From positions 1-64,000 of the forward strand of contig CAJYKU010000013.1 in the NCBI GenBank assembly GCA_913775175.1: a DNA stretch of 64,000 nucleotides, in the 5' to 3' direction. Origin of the DNA: an uncultured Pantoea sp. Lineage in GTDB: Bacteria; Pseudomonadota; Gammaproteobacteria; Enterobacterales; Enterobacteriaceae. Positions 33,291-43,713 of the stretch are shown here, one piece after another. The first letter of the stretch is position 1. Each line of letters opens with the position of its first letter. Below the pieces are notes generated by a model. That model ran no database searches. It was given only the letters and a program-made list of their open reading frames with translations, and was not told where the DNA came from. The position numbers were made by a program, and so were the translations under genes.

Positions 33291-35729
33291 CTACGGGGAA
33301 AATTTTTTGGTGCGCTTTGTGGGCAGCGCGCTGGCCGGGTCGTCCGGCCAGAGATGTTTGGGATAACGCCCTTTCATCTCTTTCTGCACTTCAGGATATG
33401 CCCCGCACCAGAATGCTGCCAGGTCACGCGTGATCTGCAGCGGACGATGAGCCGGTGAGAGTAACTCCAGCACCAGTGGCACCCGGCCACTGGCGATAGC
33501 CGGGTTTTTTGCTTCCCCAAACATCTCCTGCAGTCGCACGGCCAGCGCTGGCGGATTCTCCGCGTGGTAGCGAATTGGCAGGCGACTTCCGGTCGGCACA
33601 GTGTAATGAGTTGGTAGCGCACTATCCAGCTGCTGACGTTGTGACCATGTCAGCAAATGTACCAGGGCCCGGCAGAGATCAATTTTCTGTAACCCTTTTA
33701 GATCGCGCACGTCTGTCATCTCTGGCAGTAGCCAGCTCTCCAGTGTATCAAGCAATGCGCTATCGTCCAGCGGCGGCCAGTTCTCCTCGGGTAGCCACTC
33801 TGCCGCACGTTGCAGGCGCAGCCGCAGCTGCTCTGCTTCCGGCGTCCAGCCCAGCACTGCCAACCCTTTTTCCCGTATCCAGCGCAGCAGTGCCGGATGC
33901 AGAATTTCAGCATCCGGCCGCGCCTGCGGCTGGGCGCTGAGCACCAGGACGCCAATCAGTTCACGCTTCCAGGCGCGCAGCGTACCTTTCTCTTCATCCC
34001 ATTCGACGTCAACCTGGCGCGTGATCAGCTGCGGTAACTGCTGGCGTAACTGTGTCAGATCAATCGGCAGCGCCAGCAAAATACGGGCATCGGCGGCACT
34101 GGCTCCCTGCAATAAGCCGGGTGCAATCAGCGTAGCGTAACGGCTCAGACCGTGATCCTCTTCCAGCATCGCCCCCGGACCGGCAGCCAGCTGATAGCGC
34201 GCACTCTCACCCCGCCGCAGTGCGATACGATCGGCAAATCCGGCAGCCAGTAGTGCCGGAAACCGATCGGCATCAGCGCGTCCGTCGGCAGCATGCAGTC
34301 GCTGTTGCCACTGTCGTGCCCGGCGCTGCCACTGCGGCTGCGGCCGATTAAGGGCATCGCGCAGATCAATACTTCCGTTGCGCGGTGGTTCTTCAAGGAT
34401 CGCTACCAGCAGCGCCGCGCTGGCAATGGCATCGCGATCGTCTCCTGCTGCACACAGGATTGCTGTAAGACGGGGATCGCTGCCAAGACGCGCCATTTTC
34501 CGGCCTGTGGCGTTAAGATGGCCGCTGCTATCCAGCGCACCAAGCTGCTGAAGCAGCGCCTCGGCAGCTTGCAGATTGCGCGCGGGCGGGAGATCCAGCC
34601 ATTGAAGCTGTGTCACGCTCGTGCAGCCCCACTGCAGCAGCTCCAGCTGCAGCGCGGCGAGATCACTGCTGAGGATTTCCGCTTCACTCTGATTTGGTGC
34701 CCGCAGCGCCTGCTCCTGCGCCAGCAGATGCAGGCAGAGACCCGGCTCCAGGCGCCCGGCGCGGCCGGCTCGCTGCGTCATAGATGCCTGACTGATACGC
34801 TGCGTCTGTAAGCGGGTTATGCCACTGCGGGCATCAAACTGCGCCACCCGCTCCAGGGCGCTATCCACTACCAGGCGAATGCCCTCAATGGTCAGGCTGG
34901 TTTCTGCAATATTGGTCGCCAGCACCACTTTACGGCGTCCCACAGCAGCAGGCAAAATAGCACGCCGCTGTGCCTCCAGCGGGAGAGCACCATAGAGCGG
35001 CGCCAGATCAACATCATCACTGATCCGCGTCTCAAGCTCGCGTCTGACGCGTTCAATCTCCGCAACGCCCGGCAGAAACAGCAGCAGCGATCCATGCTCT
35101 TGCCGCAGGAGTTGTGCCACTTCGCGCGCGACCGCCGTTTCAAACCGCGTCTGCGTATCAAGGCTGGCATAACGGCGTTCTACCGGATAGCTGCGTCCTG
35201 CTGAAACAATCGCAGGCGCAGCCGGCAGCAGCGCCTGCAGCCGGGTATTATCCAGCGTGGCTGACATCAGCAGCAGTTTCAGGTCGTCGCGCAGCCCCTG
35301 CTGAACATCCAGCAGCAAGGCCAGCGCCAAATCAGCCTGCAGGCTGCGCTCGTGAAACTCATCAAGGATCACCAGCGCTACCCCTTCCAGCATCGGGTCG
35401 CGCTGCAGCATACGCGTCAGGATCCCTTCGGTAACCACTTCCAGCCGGGTATCTTTGCTGCAGCAGCTTTCGCCGCGTAGCCGGTAGCCCACGGTTTTAC
35501 CCGGCTGCTCCCCCAGCTGCTCCGCCAGCCGCTCCGCCACATTGCGCGCAGCCAGACGCCGCGGTTCCAGCATAATAATGCGCCCCGTCAGTGCCGCCTG
35601 CTGCAGTAGCTGCAGCGGCAGCCAGGTCGATTTTCCTGCACCCGTTGGCGCTGCCAGCAGAACCTGCGGTGAACTCTCCAGTGCTGTCAGCAGCGCAGGC
35701 AACACCTCGCTGACCGGTAACTCACTCAC
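33291..35729 (-). CDS. hrpB: HrpB, DEAH-family ATP-dependent helicase (812 aa)
   Basis: HrpB is a superfamily-2 helicase-like ATPase of uncertain role. Walker A is APTGAGKST near residue 27, Walker B is DEFHERS, motif III is SATLD, and motif VI is QRAGRAGR. The HrpB C-terminal domain ends PKHLWPDDPA. The start I prefer is GTG at 35729 (VSELPVSEVLPALL), which aligns with the E. coli N-terminus and has AGGAG 6 bases upstream. An in-frame ATG at 35768 would add 13 residues with a weaker site. It is divergent from thpR and upstream of mrcB. Confidence 0.94.
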   Translation of the reverse strand: MSELPVSEVLPALLTALESSPQVLLAAPTGAGKSTWLPLQLLQQAALTGRIIMLEPRRLAARNVAERLAEQLGEQPGKTVGYRLRGESCCSKDTRLEVVTEGILTRMLQRDPMLEGVALVILDEFHERSLQADLALALLLDVQQGLRDDLKLLLMSATLDNTRLQALLPAAPAIVSAGRSYPVERRYASLDTQTRFETAVAREVAQLLRQEHGSLLLFLPGVAEIERVRRELETRISDDVDLAPLYGALPLEAQRRAILPAAVGRRKVVLATNIAETSLTIEGIRLVVDSALERVAQFDARSGITRLQTQRISQASMTQRAGRAGRLEPGLCLHLLAQEQALRAPNQSEAEILSSDLAALQLELLQWGCTSVTQLQWLDLPPARNLQAAEALLQQLGALDSSGHLNATGRKMARLGSDPRLTAILCAAGDDRDAIASAALLVAILEEPPRNGSIDLRDALNRPQPQWQRRARQWQQRLHAADGRADADRFPALLAAGFADRIALRRGESARYQLAAGPGAMLEEDHGLSRYATLIAPGLLQGASAADARILLALPIDLTQLRQQLPQLITRQVDVEWDEEKGTLRAWKRELIGVLVLSAQPQARPDAEILHPALLRWIREKGLAVLGWTPEAEQLRLRLQRAAEWLPEENWPPLDDSALLDTLESWLLPEMTDVRDLKGLQKIDLCRALVHLLTWSQRQQLDSALPTHYTVPTGSRLPIRYHAENPPALAVRLQEMFGEAKNPAIASGRVPLVLELLSPAHRPLQITRDLAAFWCGAYPEVQKEMKGRYPKHLWPDDPASALPTKRTKKFSP

Positions 35730-35804
35730 GCCTTTCTCCTGCTCTGCCTGTGCTAATATGGCGCGCATTGTACACTACCTGGCGCAGATTACCGGAGCGC
35801 ACTT

Positions 35805-36344
35805 ATGACCACTCAACGCCTGTTTTTTGCTCTGGAACTGCCTGCAATGCTTCAGCAGCAGCTGGTGCAGTGGCGGGCGGATAATTTTGCGGCTGACGCG
35901 GGTATACCGGTTGCGGCCGCGAACCTGCATCTGACGCTGGCATTTCCTGGCACAGTTAACGATAAGACCTGTGAGCAGCTGCAGCAGCTTGCCGCGCGTA
36001 TTGCACAGCCCGCCTTTACGCTTGATCTGGATGATGCCGGGCACTGGCTGCGGCCGGGGATTGTGTGGCTGGGGTGCCAGCGCGCACCACGCAGTCTGCT
36101 ACAACTGGCAGGTTTGCTACGCGCTCAGGCGGCGCGTCTTGGCTGTGGCCAGAGCGCGCAACCTTTTCATCCTCATATTACTCTGCTGCGACACGCCACG
36201 CAGGGCATAGCACTGCCGCCCCGCGGTTTCCACTGGCGCACCAGGATCACACATTTTGCGCTACTCTCATCCTCTTTTTATCGTGGCCGCACCCGCTATA
36301 ACGTGCTGACGCGCTGGCCTCTTATCCCTGCCACAGGAGCATAA
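35805..36344 (+). CDS. thpR: RNA 2',3'-cyclic phosphodiesterase ThpR (179 aa)
   Basis: ThpR (formerly LigT) is a 2H phosphoesterase that opens 2',3'-cyclic phosphate ends on RNA and can join tRNA halves with a 2'-5' bond in vitro. The two HxTx catalytic motifs are HLTL at 42-45 and HITL at 124-127. Length is close to the family norm. Its stop codon abuts the sfsA start, so they form an operon. It is divergent from hrpB. Confidence 0.95.
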   Translation: MTTQRLFFALELPAMLQQQLVQWRADNFAADAGIPVAAANLHLTLAFPGTVNDKTCEQLQQLAARIAQPAFTLDLDDAGHWLRPGIVWLGCQRAPRSLLQLAGLLRAQAARLGCGQSAQPFHPHITLLRHATQGIALPPRGFHWRTRITHFALLSSSFYRGRTRYNVLTRWPLIPATGA

Positions 36345-37070
36345 ATGCAGTTTGTTCCCCCGCTGAAACCTGCCCGCCTGGTAGCACGCTACAAGCGCTT
36401 TCTTGCTGATATTGTGACGCCAGAAGGTGAAACGTTGACGATTCACTGCGCCAATACCGGCGCAATGACTGGCTGTGCCACGCCAGGTGATACGGTGTGG
36501 TACTCCACCTCTTCCAGTACTACGCGCAAATATCCTCACAGCTGGGAGCTGACAAATACGCAACAGGGCCACTGGATCTGTGTTAATACGCTGCGCGCAA
36601 ACCAGCTGGTGCAGGAAGCGCTGACCCGGCAGATCATTCCGGAATTGTCCGGCTATAGCCACTGCCGTGCTGAAGTGAAATATGGCACGGAAAAAAGCCG
36701 AATCGACTTTCTTCTGCAGGCAGAGGATAGAGCGAACTGCTATATTGAAGTCAAATCCGTTACCCTTTTACAGAATGGTAAAGGCTACTTTCCGGATGCG
36801 GTGACGGTCCGCGGGCAGAAACATCTGCGCGAGCTTGCTGTCCTTGCGGCAGAGGGTCATCGGGCCGTTTTGTTGTTTGCTGTTCTGCATACGGGGATCG
36901 AGGACGTTTCCCCGGCGCGCCATATCGACGCGCACTACGCAGAACTACTGGTACAGGCACAGCGCTGTGGCGTAGACGTGTTAGCGTATCAGGCCACTCT
37001 CTCTCCTGAGCAGATGTGGCTCTCTCATCCGCTGCCTCTGATAGCGGATGCCGGATTGTCATCATCCTGA
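36345..37070 (+). CDS. sfsA: SfsA, sugar fermentation stimulation protein (241 aa)
   Basis: SfsA was found in E. coli as a factor that increases maltose use. Its fold suggests a nucleic-acid-binding OB domain plus a nuclease-like domain, and its true role is unsettled. The OB part is about 1-80 ([27 protein letters not shown]). The nuclease-like part follows, with [20 protein letters not shown] and its acidic-plus-lysine core. It is seven residues longer than E. coli (234 aa). It starts immediately after thpR and is followed by dksA, the conserved order. Confidence 0.95.
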   Translation: MQFVPPLKPARLVARYKRFLADIVTPEGETLTIHCANTGAMTGCATPGDTVWYSTSSSTTRKYPHSWELTNTQQGHWICVNTLRANQLVQEALTRQIIPELSGYSHCRAEVKYGTEKSRIDFLLQAEDRANCYIEVKSVTLLQNGKGYFPDAVTVRGQKHLRELAVLAAEGHRAVLLFAVLHTGIEDVSPARHIDAHYAELLVQAQRCGVDVLAYQATLSPEQMWLSHPLPLIADAGLSSS

Positions 37071-37130
37071 CGTTAAAAGGTGTCAGGATGGAGCCGGAGG
37101 CGCGCTAAATACGCTTTTACTCACAGGCTT

Positions 37131-37166
37131 GTCAAGGTGTGTTCATGAATAATTGCCAACCTTGAC
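37131..37166. repeat. Inverted repeat upstream of dksA
   Basis: GTCAAGGT and ACCTTGAC are exact 8-bp arms separated by 20 bp in the sfsA-dksA gap. There is no T run. It could be an operator or an mRNA 3' structure for sfsA; I cannot tell which. Confidence 0.4.
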
Positions 37167-37295
37167 TGCTTCTGCTATTTATAGCGGCCTGTTTTTTTCC
37201 CTGATGGGAATCGATAAACCCTGCGTAGCTCAGTCAGCCATATCGCGCTATAACTGAAATACAACGGGTAGTGCGTGTTATCCAGGAGAAACAAC

Positions 37296-37751
37296 ATGCA
37301 AGAAGGGCAAAACCGTAAAACATCGTCCCTGAGTATCCTCGCCATTGCTGGTGTGGAGCCTTATCAGGAGAAACCGGGCGAAGAGTATATGAACGACGCC
37401 CAGCTAGGTCACTTCCGCAAGATTCTGGAAGCCTGGCGCAATCAGCTCAGGGATGAGGTCGATCGTACTGTATCGCATATGCAGGATGAAGCGGCTAACT
37501 TCCCCGATCCGGTCGATCGTGCGGCCCAGGAAGAGGAGTTCAGCCTGGAACTGCGTAACCGCGATCGTGAGCGAAAACTCATTAAAAAGATCGAAAAAAC
37601 GCTGAAAAAAGTGGAAGATGACGATTTCGGCTACTGCGAGTCCTGCGGCGTCGAAATTGGTATTCGTCGTCTGGAAGCGCGTCCAACAGCCGATCTCTGC
37701 ATCGACTGCAAAACGCTGGCTGAAATCCGCGAGAAGCAGATGGCTGGCTAA
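37296..37751 (+). CDS. dksA: DksA, RNA polymerase-binding transcription factor (151 aa)
   Basis: DksA enters the secondary channel of RNA polymerase and, with ppGpp, represses ribosomal promoters and activates amino-acid promoters. The coiled coil (about 33-108) carries the tip DPVDRA with Asp71 and Asp74. The zinc finger cysteines are Cys114, Cys117, Cys135 and Cys138. The sequence is almost identical to E. coli. The frame is open upstream, but AGGAGAAACAAC directly precedes the ATG at 37296. It is followed by a hairpin that limits readthrough into gluQ. Confidence 0.98.
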   Translation: MQEGQNRKTSSLSILAIAGVEPYQEKPGEEYMNDAQLGHFRKILEAWRNQLRDEVDRTVSHMQDEAANFPDPVDRAAQEEEFSLELRNRDRERKLIKKIEKTLKKVEDDDFGYCESCGVEIGIRRLEARPTADLCIDCKTLAEIREKQMAG

Positions 37752-37774
37752 TGGCCATATACCAGCTACCACCT

Positions 37775-37818
37775 CCCGGCGGAAAAAAGCACTCCGTTTC
37801 GCCGGGCGGTGTCTTTTA
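37775..37818 (+). terminator. Terminator/attenuator between dksA and gluQ
   Basis: CCCGGCGGAAA pairs with TTTCGCCGGG (one bulge) around an 11-nt loop, followed by GTCTTTT. It lies 23 bp beyond dksA and overlaps the gluQ ribosome-binding region. A terminator in this position that controls gluQ has been described in Shigella. Confidence 0.65.
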
Positions 37819-37820
37819 GC

Positions 37821-38756
37821 ATGATGAACACTGCCTCTCCCTGCGTTGGCCGTTTCGCGCCCTCTCCCTCCGGCGATCTTCACTTTGGTTCTCTGCTTGC
37901 TGCATTAGGCAGCTATCTCAGTGCACGCGCGCAACAGGGGCGCTGGCTGGTACGTATTGAAGATATCGATCCGCCACGCGAAGTCCCTGGCGCTGCCACG
38001 CGTATATTGCAGCAGCTGGAGCACGTTGGCCTGGAGTGGGATGGTGAGGTGTTATGGCAGTCGCAGCGACACGAGGCGTATCGCGCTGCACTGAACTGGC
38101 TTCACACACATCAGCAAAGCTATTTCTGTACCTGTACGCGTCGCCGCATTCAGCAGCTGGGAGGCTATTACGATGGCCACTGCCGCGATCGCCATCTGCC
38201 TGCTACTCAGGCCGCCCTGCGTTTACGCCAGCATACTCCCGTTTACAGCTTTTATGACCAGCTGCGTGGTGAGTTGCAGGCTGATCGCCAGCTGGCGGAA
38301 GAGGATTTTATTATCCATCGCCGTGATGGCCTGTTTGCTTACAACCTCGCGGTAGTGGTGGATGATCACGATCAGGGCGTGACTGAAATTGTGCGCGGTG
38401 CCGACCTGATTGCACCAACGGTGCGTCAGATTGCGCTCTGTCAGCAGTTCGGCTGGTCACCACCCGATTATCTGCATCTGCCGCTGGCGGTTAATCCTGA
38501 TGGCAATAAACTGTCAAAGCAGAATCACGCGCCAGCTCTGCCTGCAGGTGACCCACGGCCACTGCTGGTGCAGGCGCTGCAGTTCCTTGGTCAAAAGGTC
38601 GAGGCTGGCTGGCAGGACAACACGCTGGCGGCTCTGCTGAATCAGGCCGTTATAAACTGGAAGCCGCTGGATATTCCGCTGGACAATGCGCAAACGCCAG
38701 CCGGGATGACAACGCCATTCCTAAATGGTTCGCACCAGGCTATGATTAGCCGCTGA
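37821..38756 (+). CDS. gluQ: Glutamyl-Q tRNA(Asp) synthetase GluQRS (311 aa)
   Basis: This GluRS-like enzyme lacks an anticodon-binding domain. It attaches glutamate to the queuosine base of tRNA-Asp. The HIGH-type motif is HFGS near residue 21. Zinc-binding cysteines sit in [19 protein letters not shown], and the KMSKS-type motif is KLSKQNH. Two adjacent ATG codons (37821, 37824) and an upstream GTG are possible starts; the ATG pair fits the family N-terminus best. Downstream comes pcnB, as in E. coli. Confidence 0.93.
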   Translation: MMNTASPCVGRFAPSPSGDLHFGSLLAALGSYLSARAQQGRWLVRIEDIDPPREVPGAATRILQQLEHVGLEWDGEVLWQSQRHEAYRAALNWLHTHQQSYFCTCTRRRIQQLGGYYDGHCRDRHLPATQAALRLRQHTPVYSFYDQLRGELQADRQLAEEDFIIHRRDGLFAYNLAVVVDDHDQGVTEIVRGADLIAPTVRQIALCQQFGWSPPDYLHLPLAVNPDGNKLSKQNHAPALPAGDPRPLLVQALQFLGQKVEAGWQDNTLAALLNQAVINWKPLDIPLDNAQTPAGMTTPFLNGSHQAMISR

Positions 38757-38796
38757 TTTTATTACCACTCATTTTTTGTCACTGTCGAGGTGTCCC

Positions 38797-40224
38797 ATTT
38801 TTACCCGAGTCGCTAATTTTTGCCGGAGAGTCCTCAAGCGTGACGAGGAGGTGCCTGAAGAGGTGGAAGCTGAAAACCAGATGACCATTATTCCCCGGGA
38901 AAGCCACAATATCTCACGCAAAGATATCAGCGAAAATGCTCTCAAAGTGCTCTATCGTCTGAACAAAGCTGGTTTCGAGGCTTATCTGGTCGGCGGTGGC
39001 GTACGCGATTTGCTGCTGGGTAAAAAGCCAAAAGATTTCGATGTCACCACCAACGCTACTCCCGAGCAGATGCGTAAGCTGTTCCGTAACTGTCGGCTGG
39101 TGGGGCGCCGTTTTCGCCTGGCACATGTGATGTTTGGCCCTGAGGTCATTGAGGTTGCCACCTTCCGTGGTCATCATCAGCAGGAGAACGATGACGATCG
39201 CAATAGCTCGCAGCGCGGTCAGAACGGTATGCTGCTGCGCGATAATATCTTTGGCAGCATTGAAGATGATGCACAGCGCCGCGATCTCACTATCAATAGC
39301 CTCTACTACAGCGTAGCGGACTTCACGGTACGTGATTACGTTGGTGGTCTGCAGGATCTGCAGGAGGGTATTGTCCGGCTGATTGGCGATCCGGAAACGC
39401 GCTACCGGGAAGATCCGGTTCGGATGCTGCGCGTGGTTCGCTTTGCGGCCAAACTCAATATGCAGATCGCACCCGAAACGGCCAAACCTATTCCGCGTCT
39501 GGCAACGCTGCTCAACGATATTCCACCAGCGCGACTGTTTGAAGAGGCGCTGAAGCTGCTGCAGGCGGGCTACGGCTATCGCACCTGGCAGATGCTGTGT
39601 GAATATCAGTTATTCCAGCCGCTGTTCCCGACGCTGGCGCGTCACTTTACGGAAAACGGCGATAGCATGATGGAGCGGATGGTGGCGCAGGTGCTGAAAA
39701 ACACCGATACCCGTCTGCATAACGATATGCGGGTTAATCCGGCATTTCTGTTTGCCGCTATGTTCTGGTATCCGCAGCTGGAGTCCGCTGAACGTATTGC
39801 GCAGGAGAGCGGCCTGACCTACTACGACGCCTTTGCCCTCTCAATGAACGATACGCTGGATGAAGCGTGCCGGGCACTGGCAATCCCGAAACGTATCACC
39901 ACGCTGATCCGCGATATCTGGCAGCTGCAGCTGCGTATGTCGCGTCGTCATGGCAAGCGTGCGTGGAAACTGATGGAGCATCCAAAGTTCCGCGCTGCTT
40001 ATGATCTCCTGGCGCTGCGCGCTGAGGTAGAGAAAAACCCTGAGCTGCAGCGTCTCAGCCAGTGGTGGGGTGAGTTTCAGGCAGCCGTGCCGGTTCAGCA
40101 GAAAACCATGCTTAATACGCTGGGCGACGATCCGGCACCGCGCCGTAAGCCACGCCGTCCGCGCCGTCGCTCCAGCGGCCCGCGTCGCGATCAGAGCAGC
40201 AGCAACAGCAGTAATGCATCATGA
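38797..40224 (+). CDS. pcnB: Poly(A) polymerase I PcnB, AUU start (475 aa)
   Basis: PAP I adds 3' poly(A) tails that expose RNA to decay and controls ColE1-type plasmid copy number through RNA I. Homology begins at the codon ATT, 38797-38799, giving IFTRVANFC, with GAGG exactly 6 bases upstream. E. coli pcnB is known to start at AUU in the same context, which keeps the enzyme scarce. A TTG at 38776 would add seven residues and has no ribosome site. The nucleotidyltransferase core has Asp80 and Asp82 (KPKDFDV) and [19 protein letters not shown], the [11 protein letters not shown] block and a very basic Arg/Pro/Ser tail follow. The last 4 bp overlap folK. Confidence 0.93.
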   Translation: MFTRVANFCRRVLKRDEEVPEEVEAENQMTIIPRESHNISRKDISENALKVLYRLNKAGFEAYLVGGGVRDLLLGKKPKDFDVTTNATPEQMRKLFRNCRLVGRRFRLAHVMFGPEVIEVATFRGHHQQENDDDRNSSQRGQNGMLLRDNIFGSIEDDAQRRDLTINSLYYSVADFTVRDYVGGLQDLQEGIVRLIGDPETRYREDPVRMLRVVRFAAKLNMQIAPETAKPIPRLATLLNDIPPARLFEEALKLLQAGYGYRTWQMLCEYQLFQPLFPTLARHFTENGDSMMERMVAQVLKNTDTRLHNDMRVNPAFLFAAMFWYPQLESAERIAQESGLTYYDAFALSMNDTLDEACRALAIPKRITTLIRDIWQLQLRMSRRHGKRAWKLMEHPKFRAAYDLLALRAEVEKNPELQRLSQWWGEFQAAVPVQQKTMLNTLGDDPAPRRKPRRPRRRSSGPRRDQSSSNSSNAS

Positions 40225-40706
40225 CGCGTCTCTATCTTGCGTTAGGCAGTAATCTGGCCGATCCGCTGCATCAGGTTGATGCAGCGCTTACAGCACTGGA
40301 TGCCATCCCTGAGACCGTGCGCGTGGCAACGTCCTCATTCTACCGTACGCCGCCCTATGGTCCGGCCGATCAGCCTGACTATCTCAATGTGGTGGTGGCG
40401 CTGGAGAGCCAGCTGACTCCGGAGGCGCTGCTGAATCATACGCAGCGCATTGAACTGGAGCATGGCCGCGTGCGTAAAGCGGAACGCTGGGGGCCACGCA
40501 CGCTCGATATCGATATCATGCTGTTTGGCAATCAGGTGATTCATACGCCGCGTCTGACAGTACCGCATTACGATATGTACAATCGCGCCTTTATGCTGTT
40601 GCCACTGCTGGAAATTGCGCCCGGTTTGCGCCTGCCAGATGGTCGCCCGTTAAGTGGTGTCGTGGCCGCACTGGACTGTAGCGAAATCACTCTCTGGGCG
40701 CGCTAG
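40221..40706 (+). CDS. folK: HPPK, folate biosynthesis pyrophosphokinase FolK (161 aa)
   Basis: FolK transfers pyrophosphate from ATP to 6-hydroxymethyl-7,8-dihydropterin, the step before dihydropteroate synthase. The signature [15 protein letters not shown] carries the metal-binding Asp pair, and [14 protein letters not shown] is typical. Length is close to the 159 aa of E. coli. It overlaps pcnB by the ATGA motif, so translation is coupled. In E. coli a fimbrial cluster (yadC to yadN region) separates folK from panB; here only 79 bp do. Confidence 0.96.
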   Translation: MTRLYLALGSNLADPLHQVDAALTALDAIPETVRVATSSFYRTPPYGPADQPDYLNVVVALESQLTPEALLNHTQRIELEHGRVRKAERWGPRTLDIDIMLFGNQVIHTPRLTVPHYDMYNRAFMLLPLLEIAPGLRLPDGRPLSGVVAALDCSEITLWAR

Positions 40707-40785
40707 CGCGATAATTTCCTTCCGGTCATATCCGATCTGCAATCAATCCAGTAAACTGCGCGCATCAGAATTACCGGAGATTGCG

Positions 40786-41580
40786 ATGAAACCAACCACT
40801 ATCTCTCACCTGCGCCAGCTGAAAGCCAGCGGGCGCAAATTCGCTACGCTTACCGCCTATGATTTCAGCTTTGCACGCCTGTTTGCCGATGAGGGGATCC
40901 AGGTCATGCTGATTGGTGACTCGCTGGGTATGACTGTCCAGGGGCATGACTCCACGCTGCCGGTAACTGTAGCAGACATTGCCTATCATACCGCTGCTGT
41001 ACGCCGTGGCGCTCCTCAGGCGCTGCTGATGGCCGATCTGCCCTTTATGAGTTATGCCACGCCGGATCAGACCTTTGCCAGCGCCGCGCAGCTGATGCGC
41101 GCCGGCGCCAATATGGTGAAACTGGAGGGCGGTGCCTGGCTGGCGGATAGCGTCCGGATGCTGACCGAGCGCGCTGTACCCGTCTGTGGTCATCTTGGCC
41201 TGACGCCGCAGTCAGTGAATATCTTTGGTGGCTATAAAGTTCAGGGCCGTGATGAGGCAGCCGCAGATAAGCTGCTGGCCGATGCGCTGGCGCTGGAAGC
41301 GGCAGGTGCACAGCTGCTGGTGCTGGAGTGCGTGCCGGTGGCACTGGCTGAGCGGATCACCCGGACGCTGACCATTCCGGTTATCGGTATTGGTGCCGGC
41401 AACGTTACGGATGGGCAGATCCTGGTGATGCATGACGCCTTTGGTATTACCGGCGGTCATATTCCAAAGTTTGCTAAAAATTTCCTTGCTGAAACCGGCG
41501 ACATTCGCGCAGCGATTCGCCACTATATTGCCGACGTTGAGGCAGGCATCTACCCTGCCGCTGAACACAGCTTCTTCTGA
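40786..41580 (+). CDS. panB: Ketopantoate hydroxymethyltransferase PanB (264 aa)
   Basis: PanB makes ketopantoate from 2-oxoisovalerate and methylene-tetrahydrofolate, the first step to pantothenate and CoA. The TIM-barrel motifs [20 protein letters not shown] and [20 protein letters not shown] are standard, and the metal-binding Asp lies in IGDSLG. Length equals E. coli. The ATG at 40786 follows CCGGAGATTGCG. panC begins 15 bp downstream, then panD, so panBCD is one operon. Confidence 0.97.
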   Translation: MKPTTISHLRQLKASGRKFATLTAYDFSFARLFADEGIQVMLIGDSLGMTVQGHDSTLPVTVADIAYHTAAVRRGAPQALLMADLPFMSYATPDQTFASAAQLMRAGANMVKLEGGAWLADSVRMLTERAVPVCGHLGLTPQSVNIFGGYKVQGRDEAAADKLLADALALEAAGAQLLVLECVPVALAERITRTLTIPVIGIGAGNVTDGQILVMHDAFGITGGHIPKFAKNFLAETGDIRAAIRHYIADVEAGIYPAAEHSFF

Positions 41581-41595
41581 ATCAGGAGACTTACC

Positions 41596-42450
41596 GTGCT
41601 GCTTATTGAAACCCTGCCGATGCTGCGTCGTGAAATCCGGCGCTGGCGTCAGGCTGGCAAACGTATCGCGCTGGTACCAACCATGGGCAACCTGCATGAT
41701 GGCCATCTGACGCTGGTAGATGAAGCCCGTAAGCGGGCTGATATCGTGGTGGTCTCAGTATTTGTTAATCCTATGCAGTTTGATCGCGCTGACGATCTGG
41801 CACGCTATCCGCGCACGCTGCAGGATGATTGCGAGAAACTCAATCGCCATAGCGTGGATCTGGTGTTTGCACCTGCGCCACAGGCGATCTATCCGCATGG
41901 CACCGACAGCCAGACGTTTGTTGACGTGCCCGGCCTTTCTGCGCTGCTGGAGGGTGCGAGCCGTCCGGGACATTTTCGTGGCGTCGCAACGATTGTCAGC
42001 AAGCTGTTCAATCTGGTGCAACCAGACGTGGCCTGCTTTGGGGAAAAAGATTTTCAGCAGCTGGCGATTATCCGCAAGCTGGTCGCGGATATGGGCTTTG
42101 ATATTGAGATTGTTGGCGTACCCACGGTGCGCGCTGATGATGGTCTGGCGCTGAGTTCACGTAATGGCTATCTCACTGCGGATGAGCGTAAGCTGGCGCC
42201 TGGTCTGAGCGCAGTGATGCGCAGTATGGCAGAGCGGCTCAGCAACGGTGAACGCTATATTGATGAGATTGTTGAGCAGGCCGAAGCCGCACTGCAGGAA
42301 AAAGGCTTCCGTCCCGACGGAGTGGCTATTTGTGACGCCGACACGCTGCAGCCGCTCACGGTGGAGAGCCAGCGGGCCGTGATTCTGATGGCAGCCTGGC
42401 TGGGCAACGCACGGCTGATCGATAATCAGCAGGTGGATCTGATGGCATAA
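41596..42450 (+). CDS. panC: Pantothenate synthetase PanC (284 aa, GTG start)
   Basis: PanC joins pantoate and beta-alanine with ATP. The HIGH-type motif lies in [15 protein letters not shown], and the KMSKS-like loop in [29 protein letters not shown] is another family signature. The start is GTG with AGGAGA 7 bases upstream, 15 bp after panB; no ATG fits. It uses beta-alanine supplied by PanD, encoded just downstream. Confidence 0.97.
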   Translation: MLLIETLPMLRREIRRWRQAGKRIALVPTMGNLHDGHLTLVDEARKRADIVVVSVFVNPMQFDRADDLARYPRTLQDDCEKLNRHSVDLVFAPAPQAIYPHGTDSQTFVDVPGLSALLEGASRPGHFRGVATIVSKLFNLVQPDVACFGEKDFQQLAIIRKLVADMGFDIEIVGVPTVRADDGLALSSRNGYLTADERKLAPGLSAVMRSMAERLSNGERYIDEIVEQAEAALQEKGFRPDGVAICDADTLQPLTVESQRAVILMAAWLGNARLIDNQQVDLMA

Positions 42451-42488
42451 GCCGTCGTTTTATTACAGTTTAACAGGGTTATATCACT

Positions 42489-42869
42489 ATGATTCGTACT
42501 GTGTTACAGGGCAAACTGCATCGCGTGACGGTCACGCAGGCCGATCTTAACTATGAAGGCTCCTGCGCTATCGATCAGGACTTTCTGGATGCTGCTGGCA
42601 TTCTGCAATATGAAGCGATTGATATCTACAATGTGACCAATGGTCAGCGGTTTTCTACTTACGCTATCGCCGCTGAACGTGGCTCAAAGATTATCTCTGT
42701 GAATGGTGCCGCAGCACGTTGCGCCTGTGCTGGCGATATCATGATTATCTGTTCCTACGTGCAGGTAGAGGATGAGATTGCCCGCAGCTGGCAGCCAAAA
42801 GTGGCCTATTTTGAGGGTGATAACCAGATGAAACGAATTGCTAAAGCGCTGCCGGTACAGCTGGCCTAG
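42489..42869 (+). CDS. panD: Aspartate 1-decarboxylase PanD (126 aa)
   Basis: PanD makes beta-alanine from aspartate using a pyruvoyl group formed by self-cleavage. The cleavage site Gly24-Ser25 is in NYEGSCAID, and Tyr58-type and Lys9 residues are kept (QGKLHRV). Length is 126 aa, as in E. coli. Maturation normally needs PanZ (PanM), encoded elsewhere. It is the last gene of panBCD and is followed by a strong terminator. Confidence 0.97.
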   Translation: MIRTVLQGKLHRVTVTQADLNYEGSCAIDQDFLDAAGILQYEAIDIYNVTNGQRFSTYAIAAERGSKIISVNGAAARCACAGDIMIICSYVQVEDEIARSWQPKVAYFEGDNQMKRIAKALPVQLA

Positions 42870-42898
42870 TTGCCGCTGACTGCAAGAGGTTGAAACAG

Positions 42899-42928
42899 AC
42901 AGGGCGCCCATTGTGGCGCCCTGTTTAT
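42899..42928 (+). terminator. Terminator after panD
   Basis: ACAGGGCGCC and GGCGCCCTGT form a 10-bp stem around a 6-nt loop, followed by TTATC. It lies between convergent panD and yadH and may serve both strands. Confidence 0.8.
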
Positions 42929-42942
42929 CGCGACAGCAGAAA

Positions 42943-43713
42943 TCAGGTGCGTAATCCGCGACCGCGCTGAATCAGCGCATAGACCAGCACATAAAACACT
43001 ACGATAAATGCCACCAGCACCGACAGGGTGAACACCAGCGGCACATCATTGATTCCGAGGAAGCCGTAGCGGAATCCGCTAATCATATAGACCACCGGGT
43101 TCAGCTTCGATACGGCCTGCCAGAAAGGTGGCAGCAACGCCAGTGAGTAGAATACCCCGCCCAGATAGGTCAGCGGTGTCAGTACAAACGTCGGGATCAG
43201 GCTGATATCATCAAACGTACGCGCAAATACCGCATTCAGCAGACCCGCCAGCGAGAACAGCACGGCGGTAAGCAGCAGAGTAATCGCCACCATTGGCCAG
43301 GAAAAGACGTGGAACGGCACAAAAAACAGTGAAACCGCCGTAACCAGAATGCCGACACAGACACCGCGAGCCACACCGCCGCCAACATAGCCGGCAATAA
43401 TGATATGGGTTGGCACCGGTGCAACCAGCAGCTCCTCAATATTGCGCTGAAATTTAGCGCTGAAAAATGAGGACGCGACGTTGGCATAGGCGTTGGTGAT
43501 AACTGACATCATAATCAGCCCCGGCACAATAAACTGCATATAGCTAAAGCCGTGCATATCGCCAATACGGGAACCAATCAGATTACCAAAAATAATAAAG
43601 TAGAGCGTCATGGTGATCACTGGCGGAACCAGCGTCTGGATCCAGATACGGGCAAAGCGATTGACCTCTTTGCTCCAGATACTTTTCAGCGCTACCCAAT
43701 AGAGATGCGTCAT
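42943..43713 (-). CDS. yadH: YadH, ABC-2 type permease (256 aa)
   Basis: YadH is the inner-membrane permease of a two-gene ABC-2 exporter with YadG. Its substrate is not established. About six membrane segments are visible, and the C-terminal ABC-2 signature LTYLGGVFYSLALLPPFWQ is present. Length matches E. coli. Its start overlaps the yadG stop by 4 bp (ATGA), so translation is coupled. In E. coli yadI and yadE lie between yadH and panD; neither is here. Confidence 0.94.
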   Translation of the reverse strand: MTHLYWVALKSIWSKEVNRFARIWIQTLVPPVITMTLYFIIFGNLIGSRIGDMHGFSYMQFIVPGLIMMSVITNAYANVASSFFSAKFQRNIEELLVAPVPTHIIIAGYVGGGVARGVCVGILVTAVSLFFVPFHVFSWPMVAITLLLTAVLFSLAGLLNAVFARTFDDISLIPTFVLTPLTYLGGVFYSLALLPPFWQAVSKLNPVVYMISGFRYGFLGINDVPLVFTLSVLVAFIVVFYVLVYALIQRGRGLRT

